From positions 62,001 to 126,000 of the forward strand of contig NZ_JAODIM010000037.1 in the NCBI RefSeq assembly GCF_025527015.1: a stretch of DNA of 64,000 bases, read 5' to 3'. The position numbers and the translations under genes were made by a program. Under the pieces are notes generated by a model. That model had not been told where the DNA came from, did no database searches, and saw only the letters and a program-made list of their open reading frames with translations. Positions 56,158 through 64,000 of this stretch are shown here, piece after piece. Source of the stretch: Winslowiella arboricola. Lineage in GTDB: Bacteria; Pseudomonadota; Gammaproteobacteria; Enterobacterales; Enterobacteriaceae. Numbering within the stretch: the first letter of the stretch is position 1; the number at the start of each line of letters is the position of its first letter.

Positions 56158-58191
56158 TTAGCTTTTGATTTCGAACAGTTTGGTTTCACCGGCAATCACC
56201 GCGCCGCTGGCCAGCAGATTCACCCCGGCGAAGTCATCAATATTGCTGACCACTACCGGACTGATCATCGAACGGGCATGCCGGTTGAGGTAATCAAGGT
56301 CCATTTCCAGTACCGGCTGACCAGCAGTGACGCTGGCGCCCTCTTCCACCAGGCGGGTAAAGCCTTTGCCTTCCAGCGCCACGGTATCAAGGCCCATATG
56401 CACCACGATCTCGACACCGTTATCGGTTTCCAGACAGAACGCATGGTTGGTATTAAAGATCTTCACTACAGTCCCGGCAATCGGCGCCACTACGGTTTTA
56501 CCTTCAGGGATAATCGCCAGACCTTCGCCTACCGCTTTGCTGGCAAAGGCTTCGTCCGGCACCTGTTCAATGGCGACCACCTGACCACTTACCGGCGCGA
56601 CCAGCGTGGCGATAATACCTTTTGAAGCGTTGGTCACCGCTTGTGGCTGCACCACCGCCGCTGGTGCAGTGCTGGTGCCTGCTGCTGCCGCAACAGGGCC
56701 TTTCGCCAGCACGGTTTTCATCGCTGAGGCAATGGTCTCAGCTCGGGTGCCGACAATAATCTGCACGCTCTGCTTGTTAAGACGGATTACGCCGGAAGCA
56801 CCGAGGCGCTTAGCAATGGACTCACTCACTTCGCCAGAATCTTTTACATTCAGACGCAGACGAGTAATACAGGCATCGATTCCGGTCAGGTTTTCAGAAC
56901 CGCCCACGGCGCCAATATAGCGTCGCGCCAGGGTTTCAGTTTCTGACTCACCGCTGCCGCTGTGATCAACGTTGGTGTCATAACCATCGCTTTCATCACC
57001 ATCCACGGAAAGTTCACGGCCCGGGGTCATCAGATTGAATTTCCTGATAGTGAAACGGAACACCACATAGTAGATAGCGAAGAACACCAGCCCCTGCGGG
57101 ATCAGCATATACCAGTGGGTCGCCAGCGGATTTCGCGTTGACAGGAACATATCCACCAGACCCGCACTGAAGCCGAAACCGGCAATCCAGTGCATGCTGG
57201 CCGCGATAAATACCGAAACACCGGTCAGGAAGGCGTGGATCACATACAGCACCGGCGCCACAAACATAAAGGAGAATTCCAGCGGCTCGGTAATCCCGGT
57301 AAAGAAGGAGGCAAAGGCCGCAGCCAGCATAATACCGGCGACTTTGGCGCGGTTTTCCGGACGGGCGCAGTGATAGATCGCCAGCGCTGCACCCGGCAGA
57401 CCAAACATCATAATCGGGAAGAAGCCCGCCTGATAACGTCCGGTAATACCGACAATGCCTTTGCCGCTTTCGATGGACTGGCCACCGCCGAGGAAATTAG
57501 GAATATCATTGATACCAGCCACGTCGAACCAGAATACCGAGTTCAGCGCGTGATGCAGACCTACCGGGATCAGCAGACGGTTAAAGAAGGCGTAAATACC
57601 GGCACCCGCCGAACCGAGTCGCTGAATATGTTCACCGAAGTTTACCAGACCACCGAAAATCAGCGGCCAGAGATACATCAGGATAAACGCCACCAGAATC
57701 ATCAGGAAGGAGACAAGAATCGGCACCAGGCGGCGTCCGCTGAAAAACGACAGCGCTTTGGGCAGTTCAACATGGCTGAAGCGGTTATACACTTCCGCCG
57801 AGATAATCCCCACCAGGATACCGACAAACTGGTTATTGATTTTACCAAAGGCGGCTGGCACCTGGTCTAACGGGATCTTCTGGATCATCGACACGGCTGC
57901 CGGCGAGCAGAGCGTGGTGACCACGAGGAAACCAACAAAACCGGTGAGCGCTGCGGCACCGTCTTTATCTTTTGACATGCCGTATGCCACACCAATGGCG
58001 AACAACACAGACATATTTTCGATGATGGCGGAGCCAGACTTGATTAACAGGGCCGCCAGCGCATTGTCTGCGCCCCAGGAAACCGGATCGATCCAGTACC
58101 CCACCCCCATTAAGATTGCCGCAGCAGGTAGCGTTGCCACCGGCACCATCAGCGCGCGCCCCACTTTTTGTAAGTAACTTAAAATATTCAC
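56158..58191 (-). CDS. nagE: N-acetylglucosamine PTS transporter EIICBA
   Basis: This 677-residue phosphotransferase protein imports and phosphorylates N-acetylglucosamine. The EIIC membrane part spans about 1-375, with GFFPIMMFGLPGAALAIYHC and GITEPLEFSFMFVAPVLYVI. EIIB carries its phosphocysteine in GIDACITRLRLNV, and EIIA its histidine in EIVVHMGLDTVALEGKGF. The start is GTG at 58191 (VNILSYLQKVGRAL), preceded by GGGGGAAAAG; a longer open frame runs upstream into the operator region. It diverges from nagBACD. Confidence 0.95.
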   Translation of the reverse strand: MNILSYLQKVGRALMVPVATLPAAAILMGVGYWIDPVSWGADNALAALLIKSGSAIIENMSVLFAIGVAYGMSKDKDGAAALTGFVGFLVVTTLCSPAAVSMIQKIPLDQVPAAFGKINNQFVGILVGIISAEVYNRFSHVELPKALSFFSGRRLVPILVSFLMILVAFILMYLWPLIFGGLVNFGEHIQRLGSAGAGIYAFFNRLLIPVGLHHALNSVFWFDVAGINDIPNFLGGGQSIESGKGIVGITGRYQAGFFPIMMFGLPGAALAIYHCARPENRAKVAGIMLAAAFASFFTGITEPLEFSFMFVAPVLYVIHAFLTGVSVFIAASMHWIAGFGFSAGLVDMFLSTRNPLATHWYMLIPQGLVFFAIYYVVFRFTIRKFNLMTPGRELSVDGDESDGYDTNVDHSGSGESETETLARRYIGAVGGSENLTGIDACITRLRLNVKDSGEVSESIAKRLGASGVIRLNKQSVQIIVGTRAETIASAMKTVLAKGPVAAAAGTSTAPAAVVQPQAVTNASKGIIATLVAPVSGQVVAIEQVPDEAFASKAVGEGLAIIPEGKTVVAPIAGTVVKIFNTNHAFCLETDNGVEIVVHMGLDTVALEGKGFTRLVEEGASVTAGQPVLEMDLDYLNRHARSMISPVVVSNIDDFAGVNLLASGAVIAGETKLFEIKS

Positions 58192-58302
58192 CTTTTCCCC
58201 CTCCAGAATCCGACAAGGCCACTGAAACTGTTTGGTTTTATTTTCACAATTTTCAGTTAACCTGATGACAGTACACACCACGATGCGAAGTGTAAAAAAA
58301 AA

Positions 58303-58323
58303 TTAATTCGCTTCGCAAATTAA
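58303..58323. promoter_or_regulatory. NagC operator near nagE
   Basis: TTAATTCGCTTCGCAAATTAA is a near-palindrome with the TTCG..CGCAAAT core of known NagC sites. It lies 112 bp before the nagE start. In E. coli two such sites about 94 bp apart support repression by looping. Confidence 0.75.
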
Positions 58324-58334
58324 ACCTGCGCATC

Positions 58335-58350
58335 TGTGATTAATATCACC
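58335..58350. promoter_or_regulatory. CRP site between nagE and nagB
   Basis: TGTGA-TTAATA-TCACC differs from the consensus TGTGA-N6-TCACA at one base. It lies between the two NagC sites, as in E. coli, so both divergent operons should be activated by cAMP-CRP. Confidence 0.8.
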
Positions 58351-58395
58351 AAATATGGCAGTTTTTTACATACGCAGCTGGCTATAGTGACAAAC

Positions 58396-58416
58396 TTATT
58401 TTATGATCCGAATTAT
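58396..58416. promoter_or_regulatory. Possible second NagC operator near nagB
   Basis: TTATTTTATGATCCGAATTAT is a weaker match, centred about 93 bp from the first site, the same spacing as in E. coli. The rest of the 333-bp nagE-nagB gap is the nagB leader, with GAGGTG before the ATG. Confidence 0.5.
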
Positions 58417-58524
58417 CAACACGGATTTTTCCTCGGTAGTTATGCCACGGCAGGTTACGCTAAGTGATAACGGCCGTTACACCGTCTTAAATCTGATTCA
58501 ATTTTGCTTAATATGAGGTGAAAC

Positions 58525-59325
58525 ATGAGACTGATTCCCCTGTCGACCCCTACCCAGGTGGGTAAATGGGCCGCCCGCCATATCGTTAACCGCATCAACA
58601 CATTTAAACCGACCGCAGATCGTCCCTTTGTTTTAGGTTTACCTACCGGTGGAACACCGCTGGAAGCCTATAAACATTTAATTGAGATGCATAAAGCGGG
58701 CCAGGTCAGTTTTAAACATGTTGTCACTTTCAATATGGATGAATACGTTGGCCTGCCAAAAGAGCATCCGGAAAGCTACCACAGCTTTATGTTTCGTAAC
58801 TTTTTCGATCATGTTGATATTCCTCGTGAAAATATCAATCTTCTGAATGGTAATGCTGCGGATATTGACGCAGAATGTCGTCAGTATGAAGAAAAGATCC
58901 GCGCTTACGGCAAGATCCATCTGTTTATGGGCGGTGTCGGCAACGACGGGCATATCGCCTTTAACGAACCGGCGTCTTCACTGGCATCCCGCACCCGCAT
59001 TAAAACGCTGACGCATGAAACCCGCCTTGCGAACTCACGCTTCTTTGATGGCGATATTGATCAGGTGCCAAAATACGCCCTTACTGTCGGCGTTGGCACG
59101 CTGCTGGATGCGGAAGAAGTGATGATTCTGGTTATCGGCCATGTGAAAGCGCAGGCGCTGCAGGCGGCGGTTGAAGGCAATGTCAATCATATGTGGACCA
59201 TCAGCTGCCTGCAGCTGCATGCCAAATCAGTGGTGGTTTGTGATGAACCTTCCACAATGGAACTGAAAGTGAAAACAGTGAAATATTTCCGCGAAATGGA
59301 AGCGGAAAATATGAAAGGCCTGTAA
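58525..59325 (+). CDS. nagB: Glucosamine-6-phosphate deaminase
   Basis: This 266-residue enzyme converts glucosamine-6-phosphate to fructose-6-phosphate and ammonia. It has the E. coli length and motifs: [40 protein letters not shown] (catalytic Asp72) and [20 protein letters not shown]. First gene of nagBACD, 20 bp before nagA. Confidence 0.97.
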   Translation: MRLIPLSTPTQVGKWAARHIVNRINTFKPTADRPFVLGLPTGGTPLEAYKHLIEMHKAGQVSFKHVVTFNMDEYVGLPKEHPESYHSFMFRNFFDHVDIPRENINLLNGNAADIDAECRQYEEKIRAYGKIHLFMGGVGNDGHIAFNEPASSLASRTRIKTLTHETRLANSRFFDGDIDQVPKYALTVGVGTLLDAEEVMILVIGHVKAQALQAAVEGNVNHMWTISCLQLHAKSVVVCDEPSTMELKVKTVKYFREMEAENMKGL

Positions 59326-59345
59326 TCAGCCGGGAGATAACAGAT

Positions 59346-60494
59346 ATGTACGCATTAACCCACGGTCGCATCTTCACCGGCCATCAAATCCTTGACGATC
59401 ATGCCGTTGTTATTGCTGATGGCCTGATTGAGCGCGTCTGTCCGCTGGCGGAACTGCCCGCCGGCATCGCAACCCGTCATGTGGCGGGGGCGATAATCGC
59501 CCCCGGTTTTATCGATGTGCAGCTGAATGGCTGCGGCGGCGTGCAGTTTAATGACGAACTCAGCGCGATTAGCGTCGATACTCTTCACATCATGCAACAA
59601 GCCAATCAGAAATCGGGCTGCACCAGCTTTTTACCGACGCTGATCACCAGCAGCGATGAGCTGATGACGCGCGCCGTCGAAGTGATGCGTGCTTATCTGG
59701 CGCAAAACGCCCATCAGGCGCTGGGCCTGCATCTGGAAGGGCCATGGCTGAATGTCGCCAAAAAAGGCACTCATAACCCGGACTTAATTCGCAAGCCGAA
59801 TCCTGAACAGGTTAATTTTCTCTGCGAAAATGCCGATGTGATCACAAAAGTGACGCTGGCGCCTGAAATGGCGGGGGTTGAAGTGATTCGCCAGCTGCGT
59901 GATGCCGGGATTATTGTCTCGGCTGGCCACTCGCATGCGACATATCAGGAAGCGAAAAGCGGCATCACTGCTGGCATTAGTTTCGCCACCCACCTGTATA
60001 ACGCCATGCCGACCATTACCGGCCGTGAACCGGGCCTGATTGGCGCGCTGTTTGATTCACCAGAGGTATACTGCGGCATTATTGCAGACGGTTTACATGT
60101 CCATTACGCTAATGTCCGCAATGCCAAACGCATCAAAGGTGACAAACTGGTGCTGGTGACCGACGCCACCGCCCCGGCGGGCGCAACGATTGATCAGTTC
60201 ATTTTTGCAGGCAAAACAATATACTATCGTGACGGGCTGTGCGTAGACGAGAAAGGTACGCTAAGCGGTTCTGCACTCACTATGATTGAAGCAGTGGCGA
60301 ACTGCGTCGAACATGCAGGTATCTCGCTTGATGAAACCTTACGAATGGCTACCCTCTATCCAGCACGTGCAATGGGCGTGGACAAGCAGTTGGGTTCAGT
60401 TGAAGCAGGTAAAGTCGCTAATCTGACTGTTTTCACCCGCGATTATCAAATTATCCAGACTATCGTTAATGGTGACGAAGTCCTAAGCGAGTAA
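59346..60494 (+). CDS. nagA: N-acetylglucosamine-6-phosphate deacetylase
   Basis: This 382-residue amidohydrolase removes acetate from N-acetylglucosamine-6-phosphate. It has [38 protein letters not shown] (metal-binding Glu), [28 protein letters not shown] and the catalytic Asp in [11 protein letters not shown]. Length equals E. coli NagA. It is followed after 7 bp by nagC. Confidence 0.97.
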   Translation: MYALTHGRIFTGHQILDDHAVVIADGLIERVCPLAELPAGIATRHVAGAIIAPGFIDVQLNGCGGVQFNDELSAISVDTLHIMQQANQKSGCTSFLPTLITSSDELMTRAVEVMRAYLAQNAHQALGLHLEGPWLNVAKKGTHNPDLIRKPNPEQVNFLCENADVITKVTLAPEMAGVEVIRQLRDAGIIVSAGHSHATYQEAKSGITAGISFATHLYNAMPTITGREPGLIGALFDSPEVYCGIIADGLHVHYANVRNAKRIKGDKLVLVTDATAPAGATIDQFIFAGKTIYYRDGLCVDEKGTLSGSALTMIEAVANCVEHAGISLDETLRMATLYPARAMGVDKQLGSVEAGKVANLTVFTRDYQIIQTIVNGDEVLSE

Positions 60495-60501
60495 TCACTG
60501 A

Positions 60502-61722
60502 ATGACCAACGGCGGCCAGGCACAAATAGGAAATGTCGATCTTGTAAAGCAACTGAATAGCGCAGCCGTTTACCGGCTGATTGACCAGCAGGGTCCTATC
60601 TCGCGCATTCAAATCGCCGATCTCAGCCAGCTTGCTCCCGCCAGCGTCACCAAAATTACCCGCCAGCTTATCGAGCGCGGCCTGATTAAAGAGGTCGATC
60701 AACAGGCCTCTACCGGTGGTCGCCGCGCTATCTCAATTGTCACCGAGACGCGTGGCTTCAACACCATCGGCGTGCGCCTTGGCCGTAACGACGCCACGCT
60801 AACGTTGTATGATCTGAGTGGCAAATCCCTCGCCGAAGAGCATTATCCGCTGCCGGAACGCACCCAGGAAACGCTGGAAAACGCCCTGTTCCTTGCTATC
60901 GAAAATTTTAGCGAGCTGCATCAGCGCAAACTGCGGGAACTGATTGCCATTTCGGTGATTCTGCCCGGACTGGTGGATCCAAATAACGGCGTGATCCGTT
61001 ATATGCCGCATATTAATGTCAATAACTGGTCGCTGGTATCGCACCTTGAAGCGCGTTTTAACGTCACCAGTTTTGTCGGTCATGATATCCGCAGCCTGGC
61101 GCTGGCTGAGCACTACTTTGGTGCATCACGCGACTGCGCCGACTCCATTTTGGTGCGTTTACATCGTGGCACCGGTGCGGGAATTATCACTAACGGCCAG
61201 ATTTTTCTTGGCAGTAATGGCAATGTTGGCGAAATCGGCCATATCCAGGTCGACCCGCTGGGCGAACGCTGTCATTGCGGTAATTTTGGCTGTCTGGAAA
61301 CCATCGCCGCCAATGGCGCCATCGAAAACCGTGTCCGCCACCTGCTCACCCAGGGCTATCCCAGCTCACTCACCGTTGATAACTGTCAGATCCATCTGAT
61401 CTGCAAGGCCGCTAACCGTGGCGATCCGCTGGCCTGTGAAGTGATTGAATATGTTGGTCGCTACTTGGGTAAGGCGATTGCCATTGCGATCAACCTGTTT
61501 AATCCGCAGAAGGTGGTGATTGCCGGTGAAATTATTGAAGCTGAAAAAGTGTTGCTGCCCGCCATTGAAGGCTGCATTAACACCCAGGTGCTGAAAGCCT
61601 TCCGTAAAAATTTACCGGTGGTGCGATCTGAAATCGATCACCGTTCCGCTATCGGCGCTTTCGCGCTGGCCAAACGCGCAATGCTTAACGGCATTCTGTT
61701 GCAACGTCTTCTGGAAGCGTGA
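60502..61722 (+). CDS. nagC: Transcriptional repressor NagC (ROK family)
   Basis: This 406-residue regulator has an N-terminal helix-turn-helix (RIQIADLSQLAPASVTKITR) and a ROK sugar-kinase-like domain with the zinc motif ERCHCGNFGCLETIAANG. It represses nagE and nagBACD and is released by GlcNAc-6-phosphate. In E. coli it also acts at chiP, so it may link the chitin genes in this window with the nag operons. Its stop overlaps the nagD ATG by one base (TGATG). Confidence 0.96.
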   Translation: MTNGGQAQIGNVDLVKQLNSAAVYRLIDQQGPISRIQIADLSQLAPASVTKITRQLIERGLIKEVDQQASTGGRRAISIVTETRGFNTIGVRLGRNDATLTLYDLSGKSLAEEHYPLPERTQETLENALFLAIENFSELHQRKLRELIAISVILPGLVDPNNGVIRYMPHINVNNWSLVSHLEARFNVTSFVGHDIRSLALAEHYFGASRDCADSILVRLHRGTGAGIITNGQIFLGSNGNVGEIGHIQVDPLGERCHCGNFGCLETIAANGAIENRVRHLLTQGYPSSLTVDNCQIHLICKAANRGDPLACEVIEYVGRYLGKAIAIAINLFNPQKVVIAGEIIEAEKVLLPAIEGCINTQVLKAFRKNLPVVRSEIDHRSAIGAFALAKRAMLNGILLQRLLEA

Positions 61723-62474
61723 TGACCTTAAAAAATGTAATTTGCGATATTGATGGCGTGCTGATGCACGACAACACTGCGGTGCCCGGCGCGAACGAAT
61801 TTATTCATCGCATAATGGATAACGGTATGCCGCTGGTGGTGCTGACAAACTACCCGTCCCAGACCGCACAGGACCTCGCCAATCGCTTTGCATCGGCCGG
61901 CATTGAGGTGCCCGACAGCGTGTTTTACACCTCGGCAATGGCGACCGCCGATTTTCTGCGGCGGCAGGAAGGGAAAAAAGCCTATGTGGTCGGTGAAGGC
62001 GCGCTGATTCATGAGCTGTATAAAGCCGGTTTCACCATTACCGATATCAATCCCGACTTTGTGATCGTCGGTGAGACGCGCTCTTTTAACTGGGACATGA
62101 TGCATAAAGCGGCCTTTTTCGTCGCCAACGGCGCCCGCTTTATCGCTACCAACCCGGACAGTCATGGCCGCGGTTTTACGCCGGGCTGCGGTGCGCTCTG
62201 CGCCGGTATCGAAAAAATATCTGGCCGCAAGCCTTTCTATGTCGGCAAGCCGAGTCCGTGGATTATCCGTGCGGCGCTGAATAAGATGCAGGGACATTCG
62301 GAAGATACGGTGATTGTCGGTGATAATCTGCGTACCGATATTCTCGCCGGTTTTCAGGCAGGTCTGGCCACCATCCTGGTGCTCTCCGGCGTCTCTACCC
62401 TGAGTGATATCGATGCGATGCCTTTCCGCCCGACATGGATTTATCCATCGGTCGCCGAGATAGATATTATCTGA
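61722..62474 (+). CDS. nagD: HAD-family phosphatase NagD (UMP/nucleotidase type)
   Basis: This 250-residue HAD phosphatase starts at 61722 (MTLKNVICDIDGVLMHDN) with the catalytic DIDG motif. Later motifs are VVLTNYPSQTAQDLANRF, GKPSPWIIRAALNKM and VGDNLRTDILAGFQAG. E. coli NagD dephosphorylates UMP and related nucleotides; its tie to the nag pathway is by operon only. Last gene of nagBACD. Confidence 0.96.
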   Translation: MTLKNVICDIDGVLMHDNTAVPGANEFIHRIMDNGMPLVVLTNYPSQTAQDLANRFASAGIEVPDSVFYTSAMATADFLRRQEGKKAYVVGEGALIHELYKAGFTITDINPDFVIVGETRSFNWDMMHKAAFFVANGARFIATNPDSHGRGFTPGCGALCAGIEKISGRKPFYVGKPSPWIIRAALNKMQGHSEDTVIVGDNLRTDILAGFQAGLATILVLSGVSTLSDIDAMPFRPTWIYPSVAEIDII

Positions 62475-62760
62475 AACATGGCTGGCGCGGGCGGCGAGAA
62501 CGCCGCCCCTGCAGAAAATGCACAGGCCACGGTTTTTTTTTAACCGCTTTTCGCAAAAAATTGTCGATCCACTAATAAAACCTCGCAAAAACTGGCAATC
62601 CATCAAAGATACACTCAGGTCAACAGACTATTTTTCAGCGATTCGCTAAATCGCTTGATCGGGTTGCTGATATAGAGCATTTTCTTATGCATCGGGCAGC
62701 AAATGTGCTGCTGAACTGAAATCATTAACTGGCCAGTGCGAGTCGTTAGGGAGCGTTGCT
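62475..62760. other. nagD-asnB intergenic region
   Basis: This 286-bp gap holds one hairpin repeat near the nagD stop and an AT-rich stretch with a run of nine T (about 62533), which could end nagBACD transcription. The remainder should carry the asnB promoter. No gene seen. Confidence 0.4.
62489..62508 (-). repeat. Intergenic hairpin element, copy 14 (reverse)
   Basis: The element is GGGCGGCG-AGAA-CGCCGCCC with a perfect stem, followed by CTGCAG, 14 bp after the nagD stop. Confidence 0.8.
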
Positions 62761-64000
62761 ATGTGTTCTATTTTTGGTGTGCTGGATCTGAAAACCGATC
62801 CTGTTGAGTTGCGTAAAAAAGCGCTGGAGCTTTCCCGCCTGATGCGTCATCGCGGACCGGACTGGTCTGGCGTCTATGCGGATGATCACGCCATCCTCGC
62901 CCATGAGCGTCTCTCGATTGTCGACGTCAACAATGGCGCCCAGCCGCTGTATAACGCCGATCACACTCACGTACTGGCGGTTAACGGTGAAATCTACAAC
63001 CATCAGGCACTGCGCGCTGAGCTGAGTGATCGCTACCAGTTCCAGACCGATTCCGACTGTGAAGTGATTCTGGCGCTGTATCAGGAAAAAGGCATCGATT
63101 TCCTCGACGAGCTGCAGGGCATGTTCGCCTTTATTCTGTATGACAGCGTGAAAAACACCTGGCTGATTGGCCGCGACCATATCGGTATTATCCCACTGTA
63201 TATGGGTAACGATGAGCACGGTAACCTGTATGTCGCTTCCGAAATGAAAGCGCTGGTGCCGGTATGCCGCAGCATCAAAGAGTTCCCGCCGGGAAGCTAC
63301 CTGTCGAGCGAAGATGGCGAAATTCGTCGTTACTGGCAGCGCGACTGGTTTGACTATGAAGCCGTCGAAAACAATGTTACTGATGCCGCCGCACTGAAAA
63401 ACGCGCTGGAAGAGTCAGTGAAAAGCCACCTGATGTCCGACGTGCCTTACGGCGTGCTGCTCTCTGGTGGCCTCGACTCCTCTATTATCTCCGCCGTCAC
63501 CAAACGTTTTGCGGCGAAGCGTGTGGAAGATCAGGATAAGAGCGAAGCCTGGTGGCCACAGCTGCACTCCTTTGCTGTCGGCCTGGAAGGATCGCCGGAT
63601 CTGACCGCGGCTAAAGCGGTTGCGGAACATCTCGGCACCGTGCACCACGAAATTCATTTCACCGTGCAGGAAGGCCTGGATGCAATTCGCGATGTGATTT
63701 ATCACATTGAAACGTACGACGTCACCACCATTCGCGCCTCGACGCCAATGTATCTGATGTCACGCAAGATCAAGGCAATGGGCATTAAAATGGTACTGTC
63801 CGGCGAAGGCGCTGATGAAGTATTTGGGGGTTACCTCTACTTCCATAAAGCACCAAACGCCAAAGAGTTCCATGAAGAAAACGTGCGTAAGCTGCTGGCT
63901 CTGCATATGTTTGACTGTGCGCGAGCTAACAAAGCAATGTCGGCGTGGGGCGTGGAAGCGCGCGTACCGTTCCTCGACAAGAAATTCCTCGATGTGGCGA
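62761..64000 (+). CDS. asnB: Asparagine synthetase B, glutamine-hydrolysing (5' part)
   Basis: The gene continues past the right edge; 413 codons are present. It begins MCSIFGVLDLK, where Cys2 is the glutaminase nucleophile after removal of Met1. The N-terminal domain shows MRHRGPDWSG and LAVNGEIYNHQALR; the synthetase domain has the PP-loop VLLSGGLDSSIIS and later VLSGEGADEVFGGY. E. coli AsnB has 554 residues. It follows nagD as in E. coli. Confidence 0.97.
   Translation, partial: MCSIFGVLDLKTDPVELRKKALELSRLMRHRGPDWSGVYADDHAILAHERLSIVDVNNGAQPLYNADHTHVLAVNGEIYNHQALRAELSDRYQFQTDSDCEVILALYQEKGIDFLDELQGMFAFILYDSVKNTWLIGRDHIGIIPLYMGNDEHGNLYVASEMKALVPVCRSIKEFPPGSYLSSEDGEIRRYWQRDWFDYEAVENNVTDAAALKNALEESVKSHLMSDVPYGVLLSGGLDSSIISAVTKRFAAKRVEDQDKSEAWWPQLHSFAVGLEGSPDLTAAKAVAEHLGTVHHEIHFTVQEGLDAIRDVIYHIETYDVTTIRASTPMYLMSRKIKAMGIKMVLSGEGADEVFGGYLYFHKAPNAKEFHEENVRKLLALHMFDCARANKAMSAWGVEARVPFLDKKFLDVA

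Overview
The window comes from an enterobacterial chromosome, most likely Erwiniaceae (Pantoea/Erwinia-like). The order kdpFABCDE - pgm/seqA - ybfF - ybfE - fldA - fur - chiP - glnS - nagE/nagBACD - asnB is the enterobacterial core backbone (as in E. coli), and the proteins are close to their E. coli counterparts. The genus is an inference: there is no rRNA or tRNA here to place it.

Positions 1-16.5 kb hold what looks like a D-amino-acid / D-peptide utilisation island. A rightward operon (525-7108) encodes a complete peptide-type ABC importer plus a serine D-aminopeptidase of family S12. A truncated M19 dipeptidase gene diverges from it at the left edge. Facing it, a leftward eight-gene operon (16470-7198) encodes a DgcN-like and a DgcA-like enzyme (D-glutamate route), a second complete peptide ABC importer, a P1-family DmpA-like aminopeptidase and an M55 DppA-like D-aminopeptidase. 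Four unrelated peptidase families, two importers and a D-Glu module in one place suggest scavenging of D-containing (for example cell-wall-derived) peptides.

Positions 16.6-27.3 kb hold yajD, a cold-shock-domain protein, and a leftward pyroglutamate operon: pxpB-pxpC-pxpA (5-oxoprolinase), two DUF969/DUF979 membrane proteins, pcp (pyroglutamyl peptidase) and nei. They are followed by ybgA-phrB-ybgI and the small gene ybfA. Positions 27.5-35.4 kb hold the high-affinity potassium system kdpFABC-kdpDE with a recognisable KdpE box. Then come pgm/seqA, ybfF, ybfE, fldA and fur (with a uof-like leader peptide), and a chitin-oligosaccharide pair, chiP plus a GH20 chitobiase.

Positions 45.3-54.2 kb are clearly different: AT-rich, with two giant genes (about 1480 and 1401 codons) inserted between chiP and glnS. 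They are diverged paralogues. Both have a proline-rich N-terminus, a long helical body and a conserved C-terminal domain, and only the first carries an OTU-like cysteine-protease signature. The first gene is interrupted near its 3' end by a one-base frameshift at a run of seven A; in the -1 frame the missing C-terminus matches its paralogue without gaps. I do not recognise the family. An effector or toxin role is a guess.

The right end carries glnS, the N-acetylglucosamine genes nagE and nagBACD with NagC and CRP sites between them, and the start of asnB.

Across the window at least 14 copies of a 20-bp hairpin element (8-bp arms with compensating changes, 4-base loop of TTNT or its complement) lie between genes, mostly at operon 3' ends and often in opposed pairs. 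They form a REP/BIME-like family.
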